In this document: one piece after another, positions 26,171 through 35,078 of the stretch
Layout: the number at the start of each line of letters is the position of its first letter
How positions within the stretch are numbered: the stretch's first letter is position 1
NCBI RefSeq assembly: GCF_046025915.1
Contig: NZ_JAQQFR010000012.1
Span: 62,001 to 126,000, forward strand
Length of the DNA: 64,000 nucleotides
Source: Herbaspirillum rhizosphaerae_A
Lineage (GTDB): Bacteria > Pseudomonadota > Gammaproteobacteria > Burkholderiales > Burkholderiaceae_D
Direction of reading: 5' to 3'
Notes under the pieces: generated by a model
What the model was told of the DNA's origin: nothing
Databases searched by the model: none
The model's input: the letters and a program-made list of their open reading frames with translations, nothing else
Program-made: the position numbers and the translations under genes

Positions 26171-26231
26171 ATCATCATTGACACACATGTCAATGATGAT
26201 TAGGATTGCTGATTATTGACATTAATGTCAA
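26171..26231. promoter_or_regulatory. Twin TetR operators between the repressor and the MFS gene
   Basis: Two copies of TTGACA-N4-TGTCAA lie at 26178-26193 and 26216-26231, with centres 38 bp apart. The first is embedded in a longer 30-bp palindrome (13-bp arms, 26171-26200). The second is a perfect 16-bp palindrome 37 bp before the MFS start codon. The layout fits a dimeric TetR repressor controlling both divergent promoters; TTGACA may double as a -35 element. Confidence 0.75.
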
Positions 26232-26268
26232 ACATAAACTACGCATATTTGCCCCAAAGGAATTATCC

Positions 26269-27492
26269 ATGTCTGCCGACACGACACTTTCGCAACTCCC
26301 TGCCTCAGATCGCAATGCCGTCTGGCGACATATCCTTGCCGGGCTGTGCGCCAGTCTGGTCAGCATCGGTCTGGCGCGTTTTTCTTATACGCCGCTGATT
26401 CCCCCGCTGATTCAAGCGCACTGGTTTTCTGCGGCGGACATCGTCTATCTGGGCGCGGCAAATCTGGCGGGGTATTTGCTCGGAGCACTGTTAGGTCGGC
26501 CGATTGCGCGCCGACTGTCCAACGTGACCACGTTGCGGCTGATGATGGTGCTGGTGACACTTGCCTTCCTGGCGTGCGCCATGCCGCTGTCGGTGAGCTG
26601 GTTCTTCGGCTGGCGGCTAGTGTCAGGCATTGCCGGCGGTGCGATCATGGTGCTGGTGGCGGCGACGATCTTGCCGCACGTCCCGGCTGAGCGCAGAGGA
26701 TCAGCCAGCGGTGCAATTTTCCTTGGACTGGGCTTGGGCATTGCCGGTTCAGGCACGCTGGTTCCACTGCTGTTGAATCTCGGACTGTGGCAGACCTGGT
26801 TCGGCCTTGGCGTTGTGTCGGCACTGCTGACAGCCGTCAGTTGGTTCTGGTGGCCATCGTCTGCGCCGGCGCCAACGGCGCATGTCGCGCATGCATCCGC
26901 CACAGGCGACAAAGCAGCTTCCGGTACCGGCCTGCTCTATCTCCAATACGCCTTGATGGCGGTCGGCCTGGTACCTGCGATGGTGTTCTTCGTGGATTTC
27001 ATCGCACGCGGTCTGGGTGCCGGTGCGCATCTGGGTTCGCTGTTCTGGATTTTGTATGGCGTCGGCGCGATCTTCGGACCGCCGGTCTACGGTTTTCTCG
27101 CCGATCGCATCGGTGCGCGTCCGACAATGCGCTATGTACTGTTGACGCAACTGCTGGCCGTCGTGGGCATCTGCGTGACGGATAATCATTGGTACATTGC
27201 TGCACTGACCCTGCTGATCGGTGCCTTCCCTCCCGGCGTGGTACCGCTAATGCTGGCGCGTGTACGCGAAACAGTCATTGGGCATGCAGAACAACAAAAT
27301 GCGACTTGGGGCCGCGCCACCACGGTATTCGCAGCATTCCAGGCAATTGCTGGCTATAGCTATTCGGCGATATTCAATGCGACGGGTGGCAATCATCGCT
27401 TGCTCTTTCTCATTGGCGCTGCGGCGATCGCCATTGCCTTGATGGCAGATTTCGGCTCGCAGCTACTCACCCGGCAACAGAAATCAGCCTGA
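26269..27492 (+). CDS. YbfB/YjiJ-family MFS transporter
   Basis: A 407-aa, 12-helix MFS protein of the YbfB/YjiJ branch, recognised by the N-terminal SIGLARFSYTPLIPPLI and the loop motif LLGALLGRPIARR. These are presumed exporters or uptake carriers of unknown substrate. ATG 26269 has AAGGA 8 bp upstream; the longer frame would run through the operator. It is controlled, by position, by the divergent TetR repressor. A cytoplasmic loop near residues 195-215 (APAPTAHVAHASATG) separates the two halves. Confidence 0.85.
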   Translation: MSADTTLSQLPASDRNAVWRHILAGLCASLVSIGLARFSYTPLIPPLIQAHWFSAADIVYLGAANLAGYLLGALLGRPIARRLSNVTTLRLMMVLVTLAFLACAMPLSVSWFFGWRLVSGIAGGAIMVLVAATILPHVPAERRGSASGAIFLGLGLGIAGSGTLVPLLLNLGLWQTWFGLGVVSALLTAVSWFWWPSSAPAPTAHVAHASATGDKAASGTGLLYLQYALMAVGLVPAMVFFVDFIARGLGAGAHLGSLFWILYGVGAIFGPPVYGFLADRIGARPTMRYVLLTQLLAVVGICVTDNHWYIAALTLLIGAFPPGVVPLMLARVRETVIGHAEQQNATWGRATTVFAAFQAIAGYSYSAIFNATGGNHRLLFLIGAAAIAIALMADFGSQLLTRQQKSA

Positions 27493-27576
27493 CCACAGAT
27501 TCGCACCTGCCATCAGTTCCCTAGTCGCAGCAGGTGGGAATAATTCACTCCCAGATCATCCAACTATCGTCAGCGA

Positions 27577-28191
27577 TCAGACACTCAGTGTCCAAGTACG
27601 CATGACTTCATGACGAGACAGTCCGATATGGCTTTTGACGAGCGCGAATTCGGCAATCTGAAAACCGATGGGATCAATGGCAATACGCTCCACACGGTGA
27701 CGCGGATCGTAGCCGAGAGTCATGTGTGGTTCATAGGAGCGCTGCGGCGTAAAACCATGCTCGGCCATCGCACAACCAAGCGCGGTGCGCAGCTCACGTA
27801 CGCCATTGAGTCCATCGCCTCCAAGCAGCACGAACGGCCCGCTGGGTGCAGAGAATGTCATCGCGGCATCGAAACGTGCATCGATTGCCGAAAAGCGAAC
27901 CGCATCGGCTGCACGGCATGCCGCCTCCACCACACGATCATCGCTGTCGTGTCCGACCAGTTCCAGAGTGATGTGGAGCCGTTCCGGCCCGACACGCTTG
28001 CCGGTGACGCCATGCAACGCCAGGAGCTTTTCGGCATAGGCGTCCAGATGCGCCGCATCAGCGACCGCAGGACGCAACGCGAAGAACCAGCTGTGCTGCG
28101 GTGGAGCGACTGACGGCCGCGTGCGAGGCTGACGCTGGCGCGTTGCAGCTACAGGTGGGGGCACCTCTCCAAACAGATCCAATTCAGCCAT
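27577..28191 (-). CDS. thpR: RNA 2',3'-cyclic phosphodiesterase (2'-5' RNA ligase family)
   Basis: A 204-aa protein of the 2H phosphoesterase superfamily. The two HxT/S motifs are RLHITLELVG (about residue 73) and EPHMTLGYDP (about 154). The family opens 2',3'-cyclic phosphates to 2'-phosphates and can reversibly join RNA 2'-5'. The N-terminal 30 residues are Pro/Arg/Gln-rich and outside the fold. It lies 11 bp behind the OsmC-YcaO gene and is probably cotranscribed with it. Confidence 0.88.
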   Translation of the reverse strand: MAELDLFGEVPPPVAATRQRQPRTRPSVAPPQHSWFFALRPAVADAAHLDAYAEKLLALHGVTGKRVGPERLHITLELVGHDSDDRVVEAACRAADAVRFSAIDARFDAAMTFSAPSGPFVLLGGDGLNGVRELRTALGCAMAEHGFTPQRSYEPHMTLGYDPRHRVERIAIDPIGFQIAEFALVKSHIGLSRHEVMRTWTLSV

Positions 28192-28202
28192 GATTCACGA
28201 CC

Positions 28203-30407
28203 TTAGCTGACGGTAGCCGCCGCGTTCGCGCGCGCCTTATGCAATTTCTTGTAGCTGTCGATCAGGCGATGGTGCCTGTCGAGACCTTCCAGCTTCATGC
28301 TCGTTGGCGTCAACCCGAAGAAACGCACACTGCCGTCGACAGAACCTATGACGGCGTCCATCCGCGCATCGCCAAACATCCGGCGGAAGTTGACCACATA
28401 ATCGTCCAGCTCCAGATCATCATCGAGCGTGACCTCCAGCACCACACTCAAGGCCTGGTAAAACAATTTGCGCTCGACCGTATTGTCGTTGTACTGCAAG
28501 AAAGCGCCCACCTGATCTTGCGCATCTTCGAATTGCTGCAAGGCCAAATTGATCAGCAGCTTCAACTCAAGCACTGTCAGTTGGCCCCACTCCGTATTTT
28601 CGTCAAACTCGATGCCGATCAATGTGGCGATATCGGAGTATTCATCCAGTTCGCTGTTCTCCAGACGTTCAAGCAGCGCTTCCAGCGCGGCATTGTCCAG
28701 GCGATGCAAGTTCAACACATCCTCGCGGAACAACAATGCTTTGTTGGTGTTATCCCAGACCAAATCCTCCACGGGATAAACTTCCGAATAACCGGGCACC
28801 AGAATCCGGCAGGCTATTGCGCCCAGTTGGTCGTACACCGCTACGTAAGACTCTTTGCCCATCTCTTTGAGAATACCGAACAAGGTGGCGGCTTCTTCGG
28901 CGTTGGCGTTTTCACCCTGAGCGGTAAAGTCCCACTCGACAAACTCGACATTTGCCTTAGCGCTGAAAAAGCGCCACGACACGATGCCGCTGGAATCGAT
29001 GAAGTGTTCAACAAAGTTGTTTGGCTCCGTCACCGCATTGCTTTCAAAAGTCGGCGGAGGCAAATCGTTCAGGCCTTCAAAACTGCGCCCTTGCAGCAAC
29101 TCCGTGAGACTGCGCTCCAACGCGACTTCAAAGCTTGGATGCGCGCCGAAGGAAGCAAACACGCCGCCCGTGCGCGGGTTCATCAACGTGACACACATCA
29201 CCGGATAAGTCCCGCCCAGCGATGCATCCTTGACTAGCACCGGAAAGCCTTGCTCTTCCAGACCTTGAATCCCGGCCAGGATACCTGGGTATTTCGCCAG
29301 TACTTCCTGCGGCACGTCAGGCAAGGTGATTTCACCTTCGAGGATTTCGCGCTTGACCGCCCGCTCAAAAATCTCGGACAGACATTGCACCTGCGCTTCG
29401 GCCAGCGTGTTGCCGGCACTCATGCCATTGCTGACGAACAGGTTTTCGATCAGATTGGACGGGAAATACACCACTTCGCCGTCCGACTGACGCACGTAGG
29501 GCAACGAGCAGATGCCACGCTTTACGTTGCCGGAGTTGGTGTCGATCAGATGCGAACCACGCAGCTCGCCATCCGGGTTGTAGATTTCCAGAGAGTAGGC
29601 ATCCAGGATCTCTTTCGGCAGCGCATCCTTGCGGCCGGGCTTGAACCAGCGCTCGTTCGGATAATGGACAAATTCCGCCTCGGCGATGTCTTCACCCCAG
29701 AACGCACCGGCGTAGAAATGGTTGTTGTTGAGGCGCTCAATGTACTCGCCCAAGGCCGACGCCAGCGCGCTTTCCTTGGTTGCACCTTTGCCGTTGGTAA
29801 AACACATCGGCGAGTGTGCATCGCGAATGTGCAAGGACCACACGTTGGGAATGATATTGCGCCACGACGCGATTTCAATCTTGATGCCCAGGTCCGCCAG
29901 AATGCCCGACATGTTGGCGATGGTCTGTTCCAGCGGCAGATCCTTACCCAGAATAAAGGTACTGGCGTCAGCGTCCGCCTTCAACGTCAGCAGGGACTGC
30001 GCATCGGCATCGAGGTTCTCGACTTCTTCGATGATAAAGTCCGGGCCTTCCTGTACCACCTTCTTCACGGTACAGCGCTCAATGGAGCGCAAGATGCCGC
30101 GACGGTCACTTTCTTCGATATCTGCGGGCAACTCCACCTGGATCTTGAAGATCTGCTTGTAACGATTTTCCGGATCGACAATATTGTTTTGCGACAGACG
30201 GATATTCTCGGTCGAAATATTGCGGGTGTTGCAGTACAACTTCACAAAATAAGCCGCGCACAAAGCCGACGAGGCCAGGAAGTAGTCGAAGGGCCCGGGC
30301 GCGGAACCATCGCCCTTGTAGCGGATAGGCTGGTCAGCGACGACAGTGAAGTCGTCAAACTTGGCTTCAAGGCGCAGCTTATCGAGAAAGTTGACTTTAA
30401 TTTCCAT
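28203..30407 (-). CDS. ycaO: OsmC domain fused to YcaO (S12 methylthiolation accessory factor-like)
   Basis: 734 aa against ~586 in E. coli YcaO. The first ~145 residues are an OsmC/Ohr-type fold (KGDGSAPGPFDYFLASSALCAAYFVK with the single OsmC Cys). The YcaO ATP-binding domain spans about 170-550 (ESALASALGEYIERL, AEAQVQCLSEIFERAVKRE, the acidic ATP/Mg residues) and a helical TPR-like C-terminal region follows. E. coli YcaO assists beta-methylthiolation of ribosomal protein S12 with RimO. The C-terminus lacks the PxPxP end of azoline-forming YcaOs. No RiPP precursor is visible nearby, supporting a non-RiPP role. Confidence 0.88.
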   Translation of the reverse strand: MEIKVNFLDKLRLEAKFDDFTVVADQPIRYKGDGSAPGPFDYFLASSALCAAYFVKLYCNTRNISTENIRLSQNNIVDPENRYKQIFKIQVELPADIEESDRRGILRSIERCTVKKVVQEGPDFIIEEVENLDADAQSLLTLKADADASTFILGKDLPLEQTIANMSGILADLGIKIEIASWRNIIPNVWSLHIRDAHSPMCFTNGKGATKESALASALGEYIERLNNNHFYAGAFWGEDIAEAEFVHYPNERWFKPGRKDALPKEILDAYSLEIYNPDGELRGSHLIDTNSGNVKRGICSLPYVRQSDGEVVYFPSNLIENLFVSNGMSAGNTLAEAQVQCLSEIFERAVKREILEGEITLPDVPQEVLAKYPGILAGIQGLEEQGFPVLVKDASLGGTYPVMCVTLMNPRTGGVFASFGAHPSFEVALERSLTELLQGRSFEGLNDLPPPTFESNAVTEPNNFVEHFIDSSGIVSWRFFSAKANVEFVEWDFTAQGENANAEEAATLFGILKEMGKESYVAVYDQLGAIACRILVPGYSEVYPVEDLVWDNTNKALLFREDVLNLHRLDNAALEALLERLENSELDEYSDIATLIGIEFDENTEWGQLTVLELKLLINLALQQFEDAQDQVGAFLQYNDNTVERKLFYQALSVVLEVTLDDDLELDDYVVNFRRMFGDARMDAVIGSVDGSVRFFGLTPTSMKLEGLDRHHRLIDSYKKLHKARANAAATVS

Positions 30408-30565
30408 GGGGGAATTCCAAAAATGGTGCTAAAAAGATGTGGCCGCTATTATCCGTCATCCTGGATCAGGCCGGTGCCAAGGACGCACGGGAAAGCCAAA
30501 GCATGTGACGAATAAGCCTACGAAGGCATCCAGGTTCGAGTCAGCTCACGCCTACAAGCTTCGCC

Positions 30566-30605
30566 ATATGACATATATGCAGTATCATGTACTTTATTTT
30601 GTACA
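30566..30605. promoter_or_regulatory. Candidate operators of the toxin-antitoxin operon
   Basis: ATATG-A-CATAT at 30566-30576 and TGTAC-N8-GTACA at 30588-30605 lie 25-65 bp upstream of the antitoxin ATG in an AT-rich stretch. Phd/YefM antitoxins normally repress their own promoter through such palindromes. Which one is bound is not decided by the sequence. Confidence 0.45.
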
Positions 30606-30629
30606 CTTTTCACGCCTTTGGAGCGCCCC

Positions 30630-30932
30630 ATGCCCATCTCAGCCAGCGATGTGATTCCTCTTTCTCAAGCCCGAGCCAATCTATCCGAACTGGCCGATCA
30701 GGTGAAAGCCGGCGCCGAGAAGATCGTCACAAAAAACGGCGAAAGTTACGTTGCCATCATCGACGCACAGCGGCTCGATTACTACCATCAACTGGAACGT
30801 GAACACATTCACTTGCTGCTGATTGCAGACGCCGCCAAAGGCTTGGCAGATGTCGCTGCAGGACAGATCAAAGATGCTCGCAGCGCCCTCTCGGCAATCA
30901 AGCAACGCCGTAGCACCAATACGTCAAGATAA
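30630..30932 (+). CDS. Phd/YefM-family antitoxin
   Basis: A 100-aa type II antitoxin. The N-terminal dimeric DNA-binding domain is recognisable (IPLSQARANLSELADQVKAGAEKIVTKNGE, SYVAIIDAQRLDYY) and the C-terminal half is a helical toxin-binding tail. It should neutralise the ParE/RelE-type toxin encoded 16 bp downstream and repress the operon from the palindromes upstream. ATG 30630 is chosen; the longer TTG reading lacks support. Confidence 0.85.
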   Translation: MPISASDVIPLSQARANLSELADQVKAGAEKIVTKNGESYVAIIDAQRLDYYHQLEREHIHLLLIADAAKGLADVAAGQIKDARSALSAIKQRRSTNTSR

Positions 30933-30948
30933 CGGGCCGATTCAAACC

Positions 30949-31335
30949 GTGACAGCCCAACACACCGTCAAACTCACCGCCAGCTTCGAACGCAACCTTG
31001 ATGAAATCGAAGTATTTTTGCGAGAAGCCGAAGCTCCGCAAGCCTTCGATGCATTGCTGGATGAATTATCGGATACCGTCATTCCCAATCTTGAAAGATT
31101 TTCCGGGATAGGATCTTCCTTTCTTGCTCGCCCTACCCGCTCTGTAGAAGCAAGCAACGGCATCGCCCATCTGAAGGCGCAATTGGATGCCATTGCCGCA
31201 GACGGCGAATTGTATGAGTACGTGATGACGCGTTACTTGCTGCTGTATGCGCGGATCAAAGGCACGGTATATTTGCTGTCGATTCGCCATCATCGACAGC
31301 TTTCGTTCGATTTGACGAGTCACTGGCCGACGTAA
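30949..31335 (+). CDS. ParE/RelE-superfamily toxin
   Basis: A 128-aa protein beginning VKLTASFERNLDEIEVFLREA, the first strand and helix of the RelE/ParE fold, and ending YLLLYARIKGTVYLLSIRHHRQLSFDL, typical of ParE toxins. The middle insert (TVIPNLERFSGIGSSFLARP) is longer than in short RelE proteins. A GTG start at 30949 is assumed, 16 bp after the antitoxin stop. Whether it attacks gyrase (ParE) or mRNA (RelE) cannot be told from the sequence. Both TA genes appear intact. Confidence 0.78.
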   Translation: MTAQHTVKLTASFERNLDEIEVFLREAEAPQAFDALLDELSDTVIPNLERFSGIGSSFLARPTRSVEASNGIAHLKAQLDAIAADGELYEYVMTRYLLLYARIKGTVYLLSIRHHRQLSFDLTSHWPT

Positions 31336-31402
31336 AAAATAGAACAATAAGAGAATTCGCGATGGCCGCCAACTCGACTTGGCTGTCGATAATTTTGCCT
31401 AT

Positions 31403-31433
31403 AAAAAAGCCACGGCATGCCGTGGCTTTTTCT
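31403..31433. terminator. Bidirectional terminator between the toxin gene and guaA
   Basis: A GC-rich 7-bp stem, GCCACGG (31409-31415) with its complement (31420-31426) and a CATG loop, is flanked by A on the left and T on the right. It can therefore end transcripts from both convergent operons. Confidence 0.88.
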
Positions 31434-31475
31434 TTCTCAATCGACAATCAACACAAAGAACGATTGCAAGCGAGA

Positions 31476-33056
31476 TTATTCCCACTCAATCGTGGCAGGC
31501 GGCTTGCCGGAAATGTCGTAGACCACACGGTTGATGCCACGCACTTCGTTGATGATGCGGTTGGACACGCGACCCAGCAACTCATGCGGCAGATGCGCCC
31601 AATGTGCCGTCATGAAATCCTGCGTCTGCACGGCGCGCAAGGCCACCACGTATTCGTAGGTACGGCCATCGCCCATCACACCGACCGACTTGACCGGCAG
31701 AAAAACCGCAAACGCCTGGCTGGTCTTTTCGTACCAGCTTTGGCCATCGGCTTCCTTGGTGTTACGCAGTTCTTCGATGAAGATCGCATCGGCACGGCGC
31801 AGCAGGTCAGCGAATTCTTTCTTCACTTCGCCGAGAATACGCACGCCCAGACCTGGGCCCGGGAATGGATGACGGTAGACCATTTCGTGCGGCAGACCGA
31901 GGGCCACGCCCAGCTCGCGCACTTCATCCTTGAACAGTTCGCGCAGCGGCTCGAGCAGCTTCAGGTTCAGCGTCTCTGGCAGGCCGCCCACGTTGTGGTG
32001 GCTCTTGATGGTGTGCGCGCCCTTCTTGCCCTTGCCGGCACTTTCGATGACGTCAGGGTAGATCGTACCTTGTGCCAGCCATTTGGCGTTCTTCAGCTTG
32101 CCGGATTCGGCCTGGAATACTTCCACGAATTCGCGTCCAATGATCTTGCGCTTGGCTTCCGGATCGGTCACGCCGGTCAGGTGACCCATGAACTGATCGG
32201 TTGCATCGACGTGGATGACCTTGACGCCGAGATTCTTGCCGAACATGTCCATGACCATCTTGCCTTCATCGAGGCGCAACAGACCATGGTCGACGAATAC
32301 GCAAGTCAGTTGATCGCCGATGGCGCGATGGATCAGTGCTGCCGCCACGCTGCTGTCAACGCCGCCGGACAGGCCGAGAATGACTTCATCGGTGCCGACT
32401 TGCTGGCGAATCGATTCGACCGCTTCGGCGATGTAGTCGGGCATGTTCCAGTCTGATTTACAGCCGCAGATGTCATGCACAAAACGGCCCAGCAATGCCT
32501 TGCCTTGCACGGTGTGGGTGACTTCGGGGTGGAACTGCACGGCGTAGAAACGACGCTCTTCGTCGGCCATGCCGGCAACCGGGCAATTGCCGGTCGATGC
32601 CATCAGCTTGAAGCCGTGCGGCATTTCATTGACCTTGTCGCCATGACTCATCCAGACCTTCAACATGCCATGGCCTTCGGCTGTAGTGAAGTCGGCGATA
32701 TCTTTGAGCAGCGCTGTGTGGCCGTGTGCGCGCACTTCGGCGTAACCGAATTCGCGCAGCTTGCCGTTTTCGACCTTGCCACCAAGTTGCTCAGCCATGG
32801 TCTGCATGCCGTAGCAGATGCCCAATACCGGCACACCCAGTTCAAACACTGCGGATGGCGCGCGTGGCGTATCGCCTTCGGTCACGCTGTTCGGGCCGCC
32901 GGAGAGAATCACGCCGGAAGCGCCATAGTTGCGGACGAATTCGTCGCTCACGTCATAAGGAAAGACTTCGGAAAACACACCGGCTTCGCGTACGCGACGC
33001 GCGATCAGCTGGGTGACCTGGGAACCGAAATCAATGATCAGAATTTTTGAGTGCAT
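31476..33056 (-). CDS. guaA: GMP synthase (glutamine-hydrolysing)
   Basis: Converts XMP to GMP. 526 aa from the ATG at 33056, as in E. coli (525). The class I glutamine amidotransferase domain is N-terminal (ILIIDFGSQVTQLIARR, nucleophile Cys in LGICYGMQ near residue 82, His/Glu in QFHPEVTHT). The PP-loop ATP pyrophosphatase domain follows (LGLSGGVDSSVAAAL near 230) with the C-terminal dimerisation domain ending NGKPPATIEWE-like. It lies just downstream of guaB but a terminator-like hairpin separates them. Confidence 0.96.
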   Translation of the reverse strand: MHSKILIIDFGSQVTQLIARRVREAGVFSEVFPYDVSDEFVRNYGASGVILSGGPNSVTEGDTPRAPSAVFELGVPVLGICYGMQTMAEQLGGKVENGKLREFGYAEVRAHGHTALLKDIADFTTAEGHGMLKVWMSHGDKVNEMPHGFKLMASTGNCPVAGMADEERRFYAVQFHPEVTHTVQGKALLGRFVHDICGCKSDWNMPDYIAEAVESIRQQVGTDEVILGLSGGVDSSVAAALIHRAIGDQLTCVFVDHGLLRLDEGKMVMDMFGKNLGVKVIHVDATDQFMGHLTGVTDPEAKRKIIGREFVEVFQAESGKLKNAKWLAQGTIYPDVIESAGKGKKGAHTIKSHHNVGGLPETLNLKLLEPLRELFKDEVRELGVALGLPHEMVYRHPFPGPGLGVRILGEVKKEFADLLRRADAIFIEELRNTKEADGQSWYEKTSQAFAVFLPVKSVGVMGDGRTYEYVVALRAVQTQDFMTAHWAHLPHELLGRVSNRIINEVRGINRVVYDISGKPPATIEWE

Positions 33057-33105
33057 GGCAGTGGAGGTAGGCAAGTTTGAAATTATTTCAGCGGCAAAAA
33101 TAAGT

Positions 33106-33144
33106 CAAAAGGCCGCGGCCAAAACTAAGTGGCGCGGCCTTTTG
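33106..33144 (-). terminator. Hairpin between guaB and guaA
   Basis: A 12-bp perfect stem, CAAAAGGCCGCG at 33106-33117 with its complement at 33133-33144 and a 15-nt loop, lies 19 bp after the guaB stop and 50 bp before guaA. On the minus strand the stem ends in TTTTG, a modest terminator that could let part of guaB transcription read into guaA. Confidence 0.65.
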
Positions 33145-33162
33145 TCACTATCGTCACCTTGC

Positions 33163-34623
33163 TTAGTCGGCGCGGTAGTTAGGAGCTTCCTTGGTGATCT
33201 GTACATCGTGGACATGCGACTCACGCATACCCGCCGAGGTGATCTCGACGAATTCAGCTTTTTCACGGAATTCATCGATCGTGGCGCAACCGCAGTAACC
33301 CATGGAAGAACGCACGCCGCCGACCAGTTGATACAGAATCGCCAGCACGCTGCCCTTGTAGGCAACACGGCCTTCGATACCTTCCGGCACCAGTTTTTCG
33401 GCGTTGTTTTCGCCGTCCTGGAAGTAGCGGTCAGCGGAACCATCGGTCATCGCGCCGACGCTGCCCATGCCGCGATACGACTTGTAGCTGCGGCCCTGGA
33501 ACAGGATCACTTCGCCCGGTGCTTCTTCGGTACCGGCGAACATGCTGCCCATCATGACGGTCGAAGCACCTGCCGCCAACGCCTTGGAAACGTCGCCCGA
33601 GAAGCGGATACCGCCGTCAGCGATGACCGGTACGCCAGTGCCTTCGAGTGCTTTTGCCACGTTGGCGATCGCCGAGATTTGCGGCACGCCGACGCCTGCA
33701 ACGATACGCGTGGTGCAGATCGAGCCTGGGCCGATACCGACCTTGACCGCATCCGCACCATGTTCGACCAGCGCCTTGGCAGCCGCGCCGGTGGCGATGT
33801 TGCCGCCGATGACATCAACGTGCGGGAAGCGTGTCTTGACCCATTTGACGCGATTCAATACGCCTGCCGAGTGACCGTGGGCGGTATCGACGACCAACAC
33901 GTCCACACCTGCAGCGACCAGCAACTCGATACGCTCGTCGTTATCCGGACCGACGCCGACGGCAGCGCCGACGCGCAGCTTGCCTTGGCTGTCTTTGCTG
34001 GCGAATGGATGGGCAGTCGACTTCTGGATATCTTTAACAGTGATCAGGCCGCGCAACTCGAAGTTGTCGTTGATGACCATGACGCGCTCGAGGCGGTGCT
34101 TGTTCATCAGACGCTTGGCTTCTTCCGGATCGGCGCCGTCTTTGACGTAGACCAGCTTGTCGCGTGGCGTCATCTTGGCGCGCACTTCAGCGTCCAGATC
34201 TTCTTCAAAACGCAGATCGCGGTTGGTAATCACACCAACCAGGGCGCTGCCTTCGACGACGGGGAAGCCGCTGATGCCGTGCAATTCAGACAACGCGATG
34301 ACTTCGCGAATCTTCATGGTCGGCGGGATCGTGATCGGATCACGCACCACACCGGATTCAAAACGCTTGACCTTGGAAACCTCGCGCGCTTGTTCCTTCG
34401 GCGTCAGGTTCTTGTGAACAATACCGATACCGCCTTCTTGTGCGATGGCAATTGCCAGGCGTGCTTCAGTCACGGTGTCCATTGCCGCAGAGATAAGCGG
34501 AATGTTCAGGCGAATGTTGCGCGTCAGGCGCGTGGCAAGGGAAGTATCTTTAGGGAGGATGTCCGAATAAGCCGGGACTAGGAGCACGTCATCGAATGTG
34601 AGTGCTTTTTGGAGAAGACGCAT
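33163..34623 (-). CDS. guaB: Inosine-5'-monophosphate dehydrogenase
   Basis: Oxidises IMP to XMP, the committed step of GMP synthesis. 486 aa. The barrel is interrupted by two CBS domains at about residues 90-205. The catalytic loop GIGPGSICTTR, with its Cys near 303, is present, as are the NAD-binding GGNIATG, the IMP-binding ADGGIRFSGDV and the mobile flap RYFQDG. The C-terminus ends ITKEAPNYR-like, as usual. It is transcribed toward guaA. Confidence 0.96.
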   Translation of the reverse strand: MRLLQKALTFDDVLLVPAYSDILPKDTSLATRLTRNIRLNIPLISAAMDTVTEARLAIAIAQEGGIGIVHKNLTPKEQAREVSKVKRFESGVVRDPITIPPTMKIREVIALSELHGISGFPVVEGSALVGVITNRDLRFEEDLDAEVRAKMTPRDKLVYVKDGADPEEAKRLMNKHRLERVMVINDNFELRGLITVKDIQKSTAHPFASKDSQGKLRVGAAVGVGPDNDERIELLVAAGVDVLVVDTAHGHSAGVLNRVKWVKTRFPHVDVIGGNIATGAAAKALVEHGADAVKVGIGPGSICTTRIVAGVGVPQISAIANVAKALEGTGVPVIADGGIRFSGDVSKALAAGASTVMMGSMFAGTEEAPGEVILFQGRSYKSYRGMGSVGAMTDGSADRYFQDGENNAEKLVPEGIEGRVAYKGSVLAILYQLVGGVRSSMGYCGCATIDEFREKAEFVEITSAGMRESHVHDVQITKEAPNYRAD

Positions 34624-34649
34624 AGCATTTCCTATAGGCGCAAAAGCGA

Positions 34650-34655
34650 ATTATA
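34650..34655 (-). promoter_or_regulatory. Probable -10 element of the guaB promoter
   Basis: A perfect TATAAT on the minus strand lies 27 bp upstream of the guaB ATG. The -35 region is poor, so the promoter may need activation or rely on upstream bases. Confidence 0.45.
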
Positions 34656-34784
34656 CAGAAAACTTTTACGCTCGTCGCGGAGACCTTGATTTTTCCGTGA
34701 AATATGCACCCAAGGTGTGGCGCGGGCGCACCTGTTGTCAAAAATCACTCCCGCGCGTTCAACCCTAAACAAGCCATGCAGCGA

Positions 34785-35078
34785 TCAGCCACCCTTCTTC
34801 TGCACCCGGCGCCGGCGCGAATCCATCGGATCGGCAATCAGCGGCCGGTAAATCTCAATGCGATCTTGCTCACGCAACACCGTATCGAGTGTTTTCAGCT
34901 TGCCGTAGATGCCGACGCGACAAACGGTCAGGTCGATTGCTGTACACTCCCGCAGCAGACCGCTTTGCATGATGGCCTGCTGGACAGTTGTGCCGACGTC
35001 GACGCGAACCGGCTTGCGGATCTCCAGATCCGGCGTGGCATAGCAGATCTCGACTTGCAATTGCGTCGTTTCAGCCAT
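34785..35078 (-). CDS. rnfH: RnfH-family ubiquitin-like protein
   Basis: 97 aa with a beta-grasp fold: VEICYATPDLEIRKPVRVDVG, then VGIYGKLKTLDTVLREQDRIEIYRPL, the RnfH/UPF0125 signature, and a basic C-terminal tail (RRRRVQKKGG). The cellular function is not established. ATG 35078 overlaps the ratA stop by 8 bp; a GTG 15 bp upstream is possible. The ratA-rnfH pair next to smpB is conserved in proteobacteria. Confidence 0.85.
   Translation of the reverse strand: MAETTQLQVEICYATPDLEIRKPVRVDVGTTVQQAIMQSGLLRECTAIDLTVCRVGIYGKLKTLDTVLREQDRIEIYRPLIADPMDSRRRRVQKKGG

Noticed and set aside
27504..27536. Inverted repeat CACCTGC/GCAGGTG between the MFS gene and thpR as a terminator
   Set aside because: A 19-nt loop and no T-run on either strand; too weak to call.
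28203..30407. YcaO as part of an azole-forming RiPP cluster
   Set aside because: No precursor peptide, dehydrogenase or E1-like gene nearby, and the OsmC-YcaO architecture fits the ribosomal-protein S12 accessory type.
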